Positions 16,322 to 24,122 of a stretch of 64,000 nucleotides of DNA are shown here, in pieces. The stretch covers positions 10,433-74,432 of the forward strand of contig MSHD01000059.1 of assembly GCA_001941045.1 (NCBI GenBank). The letters run 5' to 3'. Source of the DNA: Lachnospiraceae bacterium Zagget2. GTDB lineage: Bacteria; Bacillota; Clostridia; Lachnospirales; Lachnospiraceae. Position 1 is the first letter of the stretch. Each line of letters begins with the position of its first letter. Made by a program: the position numbers and the translations under genes. The notes under the pieces are model-generated. The model was not told where the DNA came from. It worked only from the letters and a program-made list of their open reading frames with translations, and made no database searches.

Positions 16322-16551
16322 GACTATACAGATTATAAGCTATCTGAACTGGAAGCCGGATGACCGGTACCTGTGTCAATGAACGCAATGCCACGCAGAC
16401 CGCCCGCGACCTGTTTATTCACCGCAGTACACTGCTCTACCGCCTGGAACGCATCCAGAAGCTGACGGAAGTAAATCTGGATGATCCAAAGGAACGGCTG
16501 GTTCTGAGGGTTTCCTATTATATCCTGGAAGAACGCAGCAGTTCCTCTTAA
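16322..16551 (+). pseudogene. 3' fragment of a PucR/CdaR-type regulator gene, with a frameshift
   Basis: From 16360 the frame reads an intact PucR-type HTH: NERNATQTARDLFIHRSTLL then YRLERIQKLTEVNLDDPKER, ending in YYILEE. Just upstream, in a different frame (16322 to about 16358), YTDYKLSELEAG gives the residues expected immediately before this HTH in CdaR-like regulators, so one frameshift separates them. The several hundred residues expected upstream are missing. The remnant lies head to head with the GPH symporter remnant. It ends inside the last codons of the convergent TraX gene (4-base overlap of stop codons). Confidence 0.7.
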
Positions 16552-17285
16552 GCAAGCCATATACCAGGCAGCAAATACGCTCCGATCAGATAATAAAGCA
16601 GCAGATGCGCCGGATAAAACCAGTAGAAAAACCACTTTGACTGCCGGCCGCGCCGGCCATCATAAAAATAAGTCAGTACAAAGGCAAAAATCGCCGGCCA
16701 CTCCTCCCACAGGCAGACCAGCGCGCCGCCGACGCTCTGCACAAGGCGCTGCTCCCGCAGCAGGTAAAGGAGTGCAATCAGTGCGACTCCGAACACATCG
16801 TAGTCCGTGTGAAGCAAATACGCCGCGCCGCAGCCGATGAAAAATCCGGCCATCCGCAGCCACCACTGCTTCTTCTTTTCCTCCATGAACCAGATCGTCA
16901 GAAGCCCGATCAGCAAGGTAAAATATACATTCTGATAAGACCAGGCGAACGGTACTCCACGCACCGCAAGGTCGAAAGGAATCTCGCTGATTAGCGCAAA
17001 CAGTCCAAGTCGCAGCGCGTAGCGCTTCACATCCCGTGTGTGGAAGAACCCCTCCACCAGCAGGAAACAGAACAGAGGGAAGGCCACGCGCCCCACGCAG
17101 CGCAGAATCCGGTCAAAGGAGTAGATCGCATCCCACTGTTCGGAAAAGACGCCGGCCAGCGGCGAATTCCCATGCACATTCAACACGAAATTTTCCAGAA
17201 TACAGGCTCCAAAATGGTCTATTACCATTGTAATAACGGCAATCCATTTAAGCTCGCTCCCGCTGATCCCAAATCTGCTCTTCAT
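16548..17285 (-). CDS. TraX-family integral membrane protein
   Basis: A 245-residue membrane protein. The start ISGSELKWIAVITMVIDHFG and the segment RVAFPLFCFLLVEGFFHTRD are hallmarks of the TraX family, followed by about eight hydrophobic helices and a C-terminal FYWFYPAHLLLYYLIGAYLL. TraX acetylates F-pilin in E. coli; in Firmicutes chromosomal homologues are acyltransferase-like proteins with unknown substrate, and no conjugation genes are near. Its ATG overlaps the stop of the preceding beta-helix gene (17282-17285), so translation is coupled. Confidence 0.85.
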   Translation of the reverse strand: MKSRFGISGSELKWIAVITMVIDHFGACILENFVLNVHGNSPLAGVFSEQWDAIYSFDRILRCVGRVAFPLFCFLLVEGFFHTRDVKRYALRLGLFALISEIPFDLAVRGVPFAWSYQNVYFTLLIGLLTIWFMEEKKKQWWLRMAGFFIGCGAAYLLHTDYDVFGVALIALLYLLREQRLVQSVGGALVCLWEEWPAIFAFVLTYFYDGRRGRQSKWFFYWFYPAHLLLYYLIGAYLLPGIWLA

Positions 17286-17944
17286 ACCTTCTGCGCAATC
17301 TCACCCTGTTTTTTATAAATCGAATGTGCGGGCACCACGCCGCGGACGCTCGAGAGCGGATAAATATTGCTCTCCCGCCCGATCACCGAGCCGGGGTTCA
17401 GGATCGAGCCGCAGCCGACCTCCACCAGATCGCCGATCATCGCGCCAAACTTTTTGATACCCGTCTCGATATCGCCCTCCGGTGTGTGCACCTTCACGAG
17501 CAGTTTATCCGACTTCACGTTCGAGGTGATGGAACCTGCTCCCATGTGCGCCCGGTAGCCGAGAATGGAATCACCCACGTAGTTATAATGCGGCACCTGC
17601 ACCTTGTTAAACAGCACAACATTCTTGAGTTCGGTCGAATTGCCGACCACCGCGCCCTCGCCGACCACCGCATTTCCGCGGATAAAGGCGCAGTGGCGCA
17701 CCTCGGCGTTCTTCCCGATAATCGCCGGCCCGTGAATGTAGGCGCTCGGGAAGACCGTCGCGCTGCGCGCGATCCAGACGTCCTCGCCGACTTTCTCATA
17801 CTCCTCGCTCAGAGTTGCGCCGAGCTTTCGGATGAAGTCTCCGATCTTCGGCAGCGCTTCCCAGGGGTATGTAAGTCCTTCAAAGAGCTCCGCGCCAATC
17901 GTCTCGTTTAAGTCAAACAAATCCATTATCCTTATTTCGCTCAT
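17282..17944 (-). CDS. Left-handed beta-helix acyltransferase / UDP-GlcNAc pyrophosphorylase-like protein
   Basis: A 220-residue protein. After a helical N-terminus (LFDLNETIGAELFEGLTYPW) comes a run of hexapeptide repeats (for example FPSAYIHGPAIIGKNAEVRH and VGEGAVVGNSTELKN) forming a left-handed beta-helix, as in the acetyltransferase half of GlmU. It lacks the N-terminal nucleotidyltransferase domain and the LGG-motif, so the common name UDP-N-acetylglucosamine pyrophosphorylase is probably wrong; an O- or N-acyltransferase on a sugar is more likely. AAGGAG lies before the ATG. It overlaps both neighbours by 4 bases (topoisomerase gene upstream, TraX downstream). Confidence 0.8.
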   Translation of the reverse strand: MSEIRIMDLFDLNETIGAELFEGLTYPWEALPKIGDFIRKLGATLSEEYEKVGEDVWIARSATVFPSAYIHGPAIIGKNAEVRHCAFIRGNAVVGEGAVVGNSTELKNVVLFNKVQVPHYNYVGDSILGYRAHMGAGSITSNVKSDKLLVKVHTPEGDIETGIKKFGAMIGDLVEVGCGSILNPGSVIGRESNIYPLSSVRGVVPAHSIYKKQGEIAQKV

Positions 17945-19947
17945 TTTTTCTTCTCCTTCTTATAATAGACCGCAGCCGCCTCAAAATAAGGCCGCATCGC
18001 AGTGTGCTGACGACTCTCCTTCACCTGCTGTGTGTGCCGTGACACAAAATTTTCGAGCTTGCCCATGTACTCCTCCGGCGTGATCTGCCCTTCGGCCACA
18101 TAAGTCAGTCCCTTTTCCCAGCTCGCGGTCAGCTCCGGGTTCAGCAGGGAACGGATCGAGACATTCACCACGTCGAAAATATTTTCACCCAACAGCGTCG
18201 GCGTGATAATCTGTGTCTTTTTATTCAGCGCGATGTATTTATTTTTGACCAGCTTGTTCAGGATCTCGGCGCGGGTCGCGCTCGTGCCGATGCCGCTGCC
18301 CTTGATCTGCGCACGCAGCTCCTCGTCCTCAATGAGCTGTCCCGCGTTCTCCATCGCGAGAATCATCGAACCGGAATTGTAGCGCTTCGGCGGCGTCGTC
18401 TCGCCCTCCTTGATTTTTACATTTCTCACCGGAAGCTTCGCGCCCTTCCGCAGCTTCATGAGCGCCTCGAGCATCTGCGCGTCCCCGCCCGTCTCCTCAG
18501 ACTCATCGTCCTTTTTCTTCTTTTCAAAAGTATTCGGGGCTACCGCAAGATATCCCTCCTCCATGAGAATCCGGAAATTTGCGAAAAACTGCTCGCCTCC
18601 CAGCTTCGTCACCAGCGCCGCCTTCTGATAGACCGCGGGCGGATAAAAAATGCTCAGGAAACGCCGGACAATCAAATCATAGACCTGCTGTCCCGTGGAA
18701 GCAACGCGCGCGAGCGCCGCAAGGCCCTGTCCGGTCGGTACGATCGCATAATGGTCCGTGATCTGCTTATCATTGACATAACGGCTCTTCGCGATGCCCT
18801 GCCAGCTCTTTTTCTCCAGGACTTCAGAGGCAAAGCCCGCCGCGGGCGCATAGTTTCGCAGACCGCCGATATTTTTATAAATCTCCTTCGCGACCGCGCT
18901 CGAGAGCACGCGCGCGTCCGTCCTCGGGTAGGTGACGAGCTTCTTCTCATAGAGCTCCTGCGTGATCTTCAGCGTCTCGTCAGGGCTGATATGAAAACGT
19001 CTGGAGCACTCATTCTGCAGCTCCGCCAGATTGAAAAGAAGCGGCGCGTATTTCTGCTCCTTCTTGCGCTCGATCTTCATGACCTCGGCGAGCTGCAGCT
19101 CTGCAGCCTTCAGCTTTGCACACAGTGCCTCGGCGTCCTCTCTCTTCTGAAAGCCGTTTTCCTTATAGAGCAACGGCGACTGATAGTAAGCGCTGCCCTC
19201 CACTGCACGCCACTCCGCGTCGAAGGGCTTTCCATCGAGCTCCTGCGTCAGAAGTACGCGGTAAAACGGCGTCTTCACAAAGCTGCGGATCTCGCGCTCC
19301 CGCCGCACGACCATGCCGAGCACGCAGGTCATGACGCGCCCGACCGAGACGACCGCACGCTTCTCCATATGCTGGAAGTCCGAGATCGCGCTGCCATAAC
19401 GCAGAGTCAGCAGGCGGGAAAAGTTGATGCCCATCAGATAATCTTCCTTCGCGCGCAGGTAGGCGGCGTTCGACAGATTATCATATTCGGAAAGATCCTT
19501 TGCCTCACGGATGCCGCGCAGGATTTCCTCCTCCGTCTGCGAATCGATCCAGACGCGGCGACGCTCCTTGCCCTTCACACCGGCCATCTGCTCGACCAGA
19601 CGGTAGATATACTCTCCCTCGCGCCCGGAGTCGGTACAGACATAGATGCGTGAAATGTCCTCACGCTTCATGAGGCCGCTCACGATCCGGTACTGCTTTT
19701 TGACGCTGTCGATCACCTCGTACTTCCATTCCTTCGGCAGGAAGGGCAGCGTGTCGAGCGACCAGCGCCGGTACTTCTCATCGTACGCCGCCGGATAGCT
19801 CATCGTGACCAGATGACCGACGCACCAGGTCACGACCGCGTCGTCTGACTCGATATAACCGTCCCTCCGGCTGCCGCTGATCTTCAGCGCCTTCGCGAAC
19901 TCCTGCGCCACGCTCGGTTTCTCGGCGATATATAAAAATTTACTCAT
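17941..19947 (-). CDS. topB: Type IA DNA topoisomerase (topoisomerase III-like)
   Basis: A 668-residue type IA topoisomerase that relaxes or decatenates DNA through a 5'-phosphotyrosine intermediate. The Toprim domain is at 1-150 (Glu 9 in YIAEKPSVA; DSGREGEYIYR around 106-116), and the active-site Tyr is 340 in VTYPRTDAR. No C-terminal zinc fingers follow, and the C-terminus is Lys-rich, which fits TopB rather than TopA. The gene starts a three-gene overlapping cluster (topB, beta-helix protein, TraX). A promoter (TCGACA, 17 bases, TACAAT) can be read upstream on the minus strand, its -35 lying inside a perfect palindrome shared with the divergent tmcAL promoter. Confidence 0.95.
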   Translation of the reverse strand: MSKFLYIAEKPSVAQEFAKALKISGSRRDGYIESDDAVVTWCVGHLVTMSYPAAYDEKYRRWSLDTLPFLPKEWKYEVIDSVKKQYRIVSGLMKREDISRIYVCTDSGREGEYIYRLVEQMAGVKGKERRRVWIDSQTEEEILRGIREAKDLSEYDNLSNAAYLRAKEDYLMGINFSRLLTLRYGSAISDFQHMEKRAVVSVGRVMTCVLGMVVRREREIRSFVKTPFYRVLLTQELDGKPFDAEWRAVEGSAYYQSPLLYKENGFQKREDAEALCAKLKAAELQLAEVMKIERKKEQKYAPLLFNLAELQNECSRRFHISPDETLKITQELYEKKLVTYPRTDARVLSSAVAKEIYKNIGGLRNYAPAAGFASEVLEKKSWQGIAKSRYVNDKQITDHYAIVPTGQGLAALARVASTGQQVYDLIVRRFLSIFYPPAVYQKAALVTKLGGEQFFANFRILMEEGYLAVAPNTFEKKKKDDESEETGGDAQMLEALMKLRKGAKLPVRNVKIKEGETTPPKRYNSGSMILAMENAGQLIEDEELRAQIKGSGIGTSATRAEILNKLVKNKYIALNKKTQIITPTLLGENIFDVVNVSIRSLLNPELTASWEKGLTYVAEGQITPEEYMGKLENFVSRHTQQVKESRQHTAMRPYFEAAAVYYKKEKKK

Positions 19948-19992
19948 GCATTCTCTCTTTCTACGATTTCCCGGTGAAATTGTAGCACATTA

Positions 19993-20022
19993 ATGATATA
20001 ATGTCGATAGACATTATATCAT
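19993..20022. promoter_or_regulatory. Perfect palindrome over divergent topB/tmcAL promoters
   Basis: Arms ATGATATAATGTC and GACATTATATCAT (13 bases each) are separated by GATA. On the plus strand TATAAT (19997-20002) preceded by GTGAAA at 17 bases makes a promoter for tmcAL; on the minus strand the right arm supplies the -35 of topB. This geometry suits an operator for a dimeric repressor acting on both sides. Which regulator binds is unknown. Confidence 0.5.
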
Positions 20023-20030
20023 CGCGCACA

Positions 20031-20102
20031 CCGGTTTCTGCGTTTACCGCAGAAATCCGGGCGCACCTGTTCCCCCGGAGGGGGCATGTCCGCAGGACAT
20101 GC
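20031..20102 (+). other. Three consecutive hairpins in the tmcAL leader
   Basis: Stem 1 is CCGGTTTCTGCG (20031-20042) with its complement at 20048-20060 (one bulge). Stem 2 is CCCCC/GGGGG with loop GGA (20072-20084). Stem 3 is GCATGTCC/GGACATGC with loop GCA (20084-20102). No T run follows, so these are not terminators; they precede the Shine-Dalgarno by about 14 bases. Confidence 0.5.
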
Positions 20103-20128
20103 TATACTGTCCAGAAAAGGAGGCTCCC

Positions 20129-21337
20129 ATGAACGTCGTCGGCATCATCGCAGAATACAATCCCTTTCATCAGGGTCATGCACTGCACCTTCGCGAAGCA
20201 CGCGCTCTGACCGGCGCGGACTATGTCGTCGTCGTCATGAGCGGAAATTATGTACAGCGCGGGACGCCCGCCATGTTTGACAAATACACACGTGCGGAGG
20301 CGGCGCTGCGCTGCGGCGTGGATCTCGTGCTGGAGCTGCCGATCCCATCGGCGAGCGCAAGCGCGGAATACTTCGCGCTCGGTGCAGTGACGCTGCTCAC
20401 CAAAACCGGCCTCGTTACCGACCTCTGCTTCGGCAGTGAATGCGGCAGCCTTTCCGATCTGCAGCGCATCGCAGAGCTTCTGGCAGGCGAACCGGAAGAA
20501 TATCGGACGCTGCTGCGTTCTTTTCTGAGCGAAGGAAACAGCTTTCCAAAAGCACGATCACTTGCGCTTGCCGGACTGGATTCATCCATTCATACAGAGC
20601 TTCTTAAAAGCCCCAACAATCTGCTCGGCATCGAATATCTGAAGGCTCTCATCAGCCTGCGCAGCCCCGTCCGCCCACATACGATCGCGCGTCTCGGGGA
20701 AGACTATCACGAACAGACGCTGAAGTCGGAACGAGTCGCCTCCGCAGGCGCTCTTCGCGCCGCACTCACAGTATCCAATGGACATTTTACGGACGCAATC
20801 CGCTCTCAGCTTCCCTGCCCGGAACCCTTTCTCTCTTACGAGGGGAAGACGCCGCTCACAGAAGATGCCTTCTCGCTCCTGCTGCTGCAAAAGCTGCGCA
20901 GTCTGCAGGACACGCCGCTTAACTGCTACTTTGACGTGAGTGCGGAACTGTCCAACCGTATCTGGGAGAAGCTGGATTCCTTTTCCTCCTTCTCACAGTT
21001 TACCGACCTTTTAAAGACCAAAAACCTGACCCGCAGCTCGATAAGCCGCGCGCTGCTGCACATCCTCCTCAATATCCGAAACTGGAGCGAGCCGGAGGTC
21101 TTCCGTGTACTCGGCTTCCGAAAGGAAGCAGAAAACCTTATCGGGCTTTTAAAAAGAAATGGCGCGCTTCCACTCATCCTGGCTCCCTCAGATACAGAGC
21201 CTGGCGCGGACGCACTGTACGCGGATCACCTGTATGAGTCCGTGCGTTCCCTGCTGCATGAGAAGCCGTTTCAAAATGAATATCGGCGAAGACTGCTGGT
21301 CATTTCATCTTCCGTGAAAAAGGAGGGGCTGCTTTGA
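20129..21337 (+). CDS. tmcAL: tRNA(Met) cytidine acetate ligase TmcAL
   Basis: A 402-residue member of the YlbM/TmcAL family, which uses ATP and acetate to make N4-acetylcytidine at the wobble base of elongator tRNA-Met. The nucleotidyltransferase-like start VVGIIAEYNPFHQGHALHL contains the HxGH motif, and MSGNYVQRGTPAMFDKYTRA follows. Length is usual. The start at 20129 is chosen because AGGAGG lies 5 bases before it; an upstream ATG at 20099 has none. A histidine kinase gene overlaps its end by 4 bases, so expression is linked to that pair. The leader carries a palindromic promoter and three hairpins. Confidence 0.93.
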   Translation: MNVVGIIAEYNPFHQGHALHLREARALTGADYVVVVMSGNYVQRGTPAMFDKYTRAEAALRCGVDLVLELPIPSASASAEYFALGAVTLLTKTGLVTDLCFGSECGSLSDLQRIAELLAGEPEEYRTLLRSFLSEGNSFPKARSLALAGLDSSIHTELLKSPNNLLGIEYLKALISLRSPVRPHTIARLGEDYHEQTLKSERVASAGALRAALTVSNGHFTDAIRSQLPCPEPFLSYEGKTPLTEDAFSLLLLQKLRSLQDTPLNCYFDVSAELSNRIWEKLDSFSSFSQFTDLLKTKNLTRSSISRALLHILLNIRNWSEPEVFRVLGFRKEAENLIGLLKRNGALPLILAPSDTEPGADALYADHLYESVRSLLHEKPFQNEYRRRLLVISSSVKKEGLL

Positions 21338-22488
21338 AAAAATATATCTGGGATCAGTTCACGCGCATCACGGACAGACTCTCTCTCTCCCACACTTTCG
21401 ATACGCATCACAGCCTGCTTTTTACCGTCTGCGTAATGCTGGCCGCTACGGTACTTTCAGCCCTCTACCGCCAGATAAACGTGCATGACTCCATCAATAT
21501 CGCGCTGATTTATATCCTGGCGATCATTCTGATCTCCTATCACACGGATCTCTATCGCTACGGAGTGATCTCTGGTCTGATCAGTGTCTTCCTGATCAAT
21601 GGCATCTTCACTTACCCATACTGGGAGATCAGCTTTGCGGTATCAGGCAGCACCATCACTTTTGCGATTATGTATATCATCTCCATTCTGTCCAGTGCAA
21701 CGGTCTTCCGCATGAAAGAACAGGCCCGGAAGATCAAGGAGGGAGAGCTGCTGATCGCGGAAGCGGAAAACGAAAAGGAGAAGGAAAAGCTGCGCGCAAA
21801 CCTGCTGCGCGCCGTCTCCCATGATCTGCGCACACCACTGACCTCAATGATCGGCGCCAGCTCATCCTGTCTGGAAAATGATGATTCCCTGACTTCAGAG
21901 GAAAAAAGGCAGTTCATTTCACAGATCTATGAGGACGCCAACTGGCTGCTTCACATGGTAGAGAACCTGCTGTCCGTCACACGCATCACAGAGGGCGGTG
22001 CAAGCACCCTGAAAAAAACATCCGAGCCTATGGAAGAGGTGCTGTTCGACGCCGTTTCTACGGTTCGCAAACGCTATCCGGACATGAAAATCGAAACCAT
22101 GATTCCGGAAGATCTGGTGGTTGCGCCGATGGATCCACTGCTGATCAAACAGGTCATTATCAATCTGCTGGAAAACGCCTATTTTCACTCGCACAGCACA
22201 CAGCCCGTGAAATGCTCGCTCGAAGGCGGTGGCACTTACGTAAGTGTCAGCATCCGGGATTTCGGCGATGGAATCGCGCCGGACCGACTGAACAGCATCT
22301 TCGACGCGGTTCCGACCGCTCCTACTTCAGCCTCTGATGTCCGCAAGGGCATGGGCATCGGCCTGTCGATCTGCAAGACCATCATCACCGCGCACGGCGG
22401 CAGCATCAGTGCCCACAACCGCGAGCCTGGCGCTGAATTCTGTTTCCGCATACCAAAGGAGGAAAACACACATGAGTCCGACTGCTAA
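21334..22488 (+). CDS. Sensor histidine kinase with DUF4118 membrane domain (KdpD-like, short)
   Basis: A 384-residue kinase starting with TTG that overlaps the tmcAL stop; AAGGAGG lies upstream. Four TM helices (about 27-45, 53-70, 76-95, 102-122) form a DUF4118 domain as in KdpD. The DHp helix carries His 163 (AVSHDLRTPLTSM), followed by an HATPase domain with NLLENAYFHS and GMGIGLSICKTII. The N-terminal KdpD sensor and UspA-like domains of classic KdpD are absent, so K+ sensing cannot be assumed. The response regulator gene overlaps its 3' end by 17 bases. No kdpFABC genes are present in the window. Confidence 0.88.
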   Translation: MKKYIWDQFTRITDRLSLSHTFDTHHSLLFTVCVMLAATVLSALYRQINVHDSINIALIYILAIILISYHTDLYRYGVISGLISVFLINGIFTYPYWEISFAVSGSTITFAIMYIISILSSATVFRMKEQARKIKEGELLIAEAENEKEKEKLRANLLRAVSHDLRTPLTSMIGASSSCLENDDSLTSEEKRQFISQIYEDANWLLHMVENLLSVTRITEGGASTLKKTSEPMEEVLFDAVSTVRKRYPDMKIETMIPEDLVVAPMDPLLIKQVIINLLENAYFHSHSTQPVKCSLEGGGTYVSVSIRDFGDGIAPDRLNSIFDAVPTAPTSASDVRKGMGIGLSICKTIITAHGGSISAHNREPGAEFCFRIPKEENTHESDC

Positions 22489-23182
22489 GATTCTTATTAT
22501 AGAAGATGAAAAGAACATCCGGAGTTTTATCATCTCCGTCCTCGAGACACAGGGCTATCAGGTTGTCCCCGCAGCCACAGGCCGGGAGGGTCTCTCACTT
22601 GCAGCTTCTCTGTGTCCGGACCTCATACTCCTCGACCTTGGCCTGCCCGATATGGACGGCAATGAAGTAATTCAAAAGATCCGGGAATGGTCCGTCGTCC
22701 CGCTGCTCGTCATCTCCGCACGCACGGAAGAGGATGACAAGGTGCAGGCACTGGACCTCGGAGCCGACGACTATATCACCAAGCCCTTTGGCAATTCTGA
22801 ACTGCTGGCGCGCATCCGCACAGCGCTGCGGCATGGAAGCCAGCGGCAGGCGGACACGGCGGCGGGCCCCGGGCCCTACCGCTGCGGCGGACTTTGCATT
22901 GACTTTGAGAAGCGTCTGGTCACCCGGGACGGTCTGGAGATTCATCTGACACAGAATGAGTACAAAATCGTGGCACTGCTCGCCCGCAATGCCGGCCGGG
23001 TCCTGACCTATGACCGGCTGATTGAACACATCTGGGGACCCTACTCTGAGAACGATAATACCATTCTCCGTGTCAACATGGCAAACATCCGCCGCAAGCT
23101 GGAACCAAATCCGGCGGAGCCCGTCTATATTTTCACAGAAATCGGGATCGGCTACCGAATGGCAGAAGAGGAAGAGCACTGA
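22472..23182 (+). CDS. OmpR-family response regulator (KdpE-like)
   Basis: A 236-residue regulator. The receiver domain has EDE (11-13), Asp 55 in LLDLGLPDMDG and Lys 104 in DDYITKPFG; the C-terminal winged helix ends with FTEIGIGYRMAEE. The start at 22472 was chosen because AAAGGAGG stands about 9 bases upstream; longer in-frame extensions lie inside the kinase gene. It is coupled to the KdpD-like kinase. A strong hairpin terminator follows. Confidence 0.93.
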   Translation: MSPTAKILIIEDEKNIRSFIISVLETQGYQVVPAATGREGLSLAASLCPDLILLDLGLPDMDGNEVIQKIREWSVVPLLVISARTEEDDKVQALDLGADDYITKPFGNSELLARIRTALRHGSQRQADTAAGPGPYRCGGLCIDFEKRLVTRDGLEIHLTQNEYKIVALLARNAGRVLTYDRLIEHIWGPYSENDNTILRVNMANIRRKLEPNPAEPVYIFTEIGIGYRMAEEEEH

Positions 23183-23194
23183 CAAAAGCAAATA

Positions 23195-23246
23195 CCCCTC
23201 CGGGAGGCAGGATGTTCAGGAACCTGCGCCCGGAGGGGCTTTTGCT
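23195..23246 (+). terminator. Strong, probably bidirectional terminator
   Basis: CCCCTCCGGG (23195-23204) pairs with CCCGGAGGGG (23229-23238), with an inner GCAGG/CCTGC stem. The plus strand continues CTTTTGC; the minus strand continues TATTTGCTTTTG. It ends the kinase/regulator transcript and would also stop the riboswitch transcript coming from the right. Confidence 0.8.
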
Positions 23247-23444
23247 GATCTGGTCCGGCGTGCCATTCTCATGTGTTAAAAATGGAGGATTTTCACATGA
23301 ACGCCTTTCCTTTATACCGTGCATATTGCCTGAGATTTCACATAAAAACGCCGCCTCAACCCACGAGCCGACATTTCAAAAGACGAAGTGCGCCATTCAC
23401 CCCATCTGTTGGATGTTAAGCCTTGCTCGGAGACTCATCTCATA

Positions 23445-23620
23445 TGTCAAGCAGGTTTCCTGGCTTACGGATACAAACGTCTGACCTCCCCTTCTCGCAC
23501 GTCTTAGGGTTCTGCAATGGGATAACGAGGACAGGCTCTCCGAATACAGTGACCGGATCGTTCAGGATTCTCACCTGATTCCCTTTCTCACAATCGGCAA
23601 CCGCCGATGTGCACTTGACA
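23445..23620 (-). promoter_or_regulatory. Cobalamin (B12) riboswitch, without a following gene
   Basis: On the minus strand, the closing stem P1 is TGTCAAG (23620-23614) with CTTGACA (23451-23445). Conserved core elements are seen in order: AAAGGGAATCAGGTGAGAA then TCCTGAA, CCGGTCACTGTATTCGG, and near the 3' end AAGCCAGGAAACCTGC. This is the RF00174-type cobalamin aptamer core. Such elements normally control B12 transport or synthesis genes just downstream. Here the 250 bases below it (23444-23196) carry no frame longer than about 20 codons with a start and ribosome binding site, and then the terminator at 23195-23246. It could be the remains of a lost gene or a B12-controlled small RNA. Confidence 0.85.
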
Positions 23621-23642
23621 CAGCATTCTTCTGCACAAAACT

Positions 23643-23671
23643 ATTATAGCCGCTGGTTTCGATCATGTCAA
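23643..23671 (-). promoter_or_regulatory. Perfect consensus sigma-A promoter driving the riboswitch
   Basis: TTGACA (23666-23671), a 17-base spacer, and TATAAT (23643-23648) on the minus strand, matching the consensus at all 12 positions. The predicted start point is about 23636, some 16 bases before P1 of the riboswitch. Confidence 0.8.
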
Positions 23672-23686
23672 GCCGTTTGCGGAATT

Positions 23687-24109
23687 TCACCCCTGCTGCC
23701 CTTCCTTCTGGACATAGCGCTCGTAACAGAAGCGGATGATATCCTTTCTGGTCACAATTCCGATGAAAATGTTCTTGTCGTCAATGACCGGCACAAAGTT
23801 CTGATTCAATGCCAGCTGTACCAGATCCTCCATCGACGCGTCGATCGACACCGGTCTGGTCTGAAGGCGCCGCTCAATACTGGTGACAGGAATATTTTCC
23901 GCCGCCTTCAGATTCATATCATAGCGTTTTTTCAGCGTCCAGAGGATATCTCCCTCCGTCACGGTACCGACATAATGGCCCTCCCGGTCAATCATCGGGA
24001 CTCCCGTGTAGCCGCTTCTCTCAAGCTTCTCTATCGCCTGCCTGAGCGTCCAGTCATTACGCAGATAGGAGACCTCGCTCTTCGGCGTCAAAAAAAACAG
24101 TACATTCAT
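23687..24109 (-). CDS. CBS-pair domain protein
   Basis: A 140-residue soluble protein made of two CBS domains (about 14-63 and 78-132): WTLRQAIEKLERSGYTGVPM with VGTVTEGDILWTL, then RLQTRPVSIDASMEDLVQLA with IGIVTRKDIIRF. Tandem CBS pairs bind adenine nucleotides (in Firmicutes the stand-alone protein CbpB/DarB binds c-di-AMP). Whether this one does is inference. It follows the cardiolipin synthase gene by 13 bases and is probably cotranscribed. Confidence 0.85.
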   Translation of the reverse strand: MNVLFFLTPKSEVSYLRNDWTLRQAIEKLERSGYTGVPMIDREGHYVGTVTEGDILWTLKKRYDMNLKAAENIPVTSIERRLQTRPVSIDASMEDLVQLALNQNFVPVIDDKNIFIGIVTRKDIIRFCYERYVQKEGQQG

Positions 24110-24122
24110 ATTCTTTCATCCT

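Noticed and set aside
23300-23440. Short frames downstream of the cobalamin riboswitch as its target gene
   Set aside because: They are under about 20 codons, without a good ribosome binding site, and similar to nothing known.
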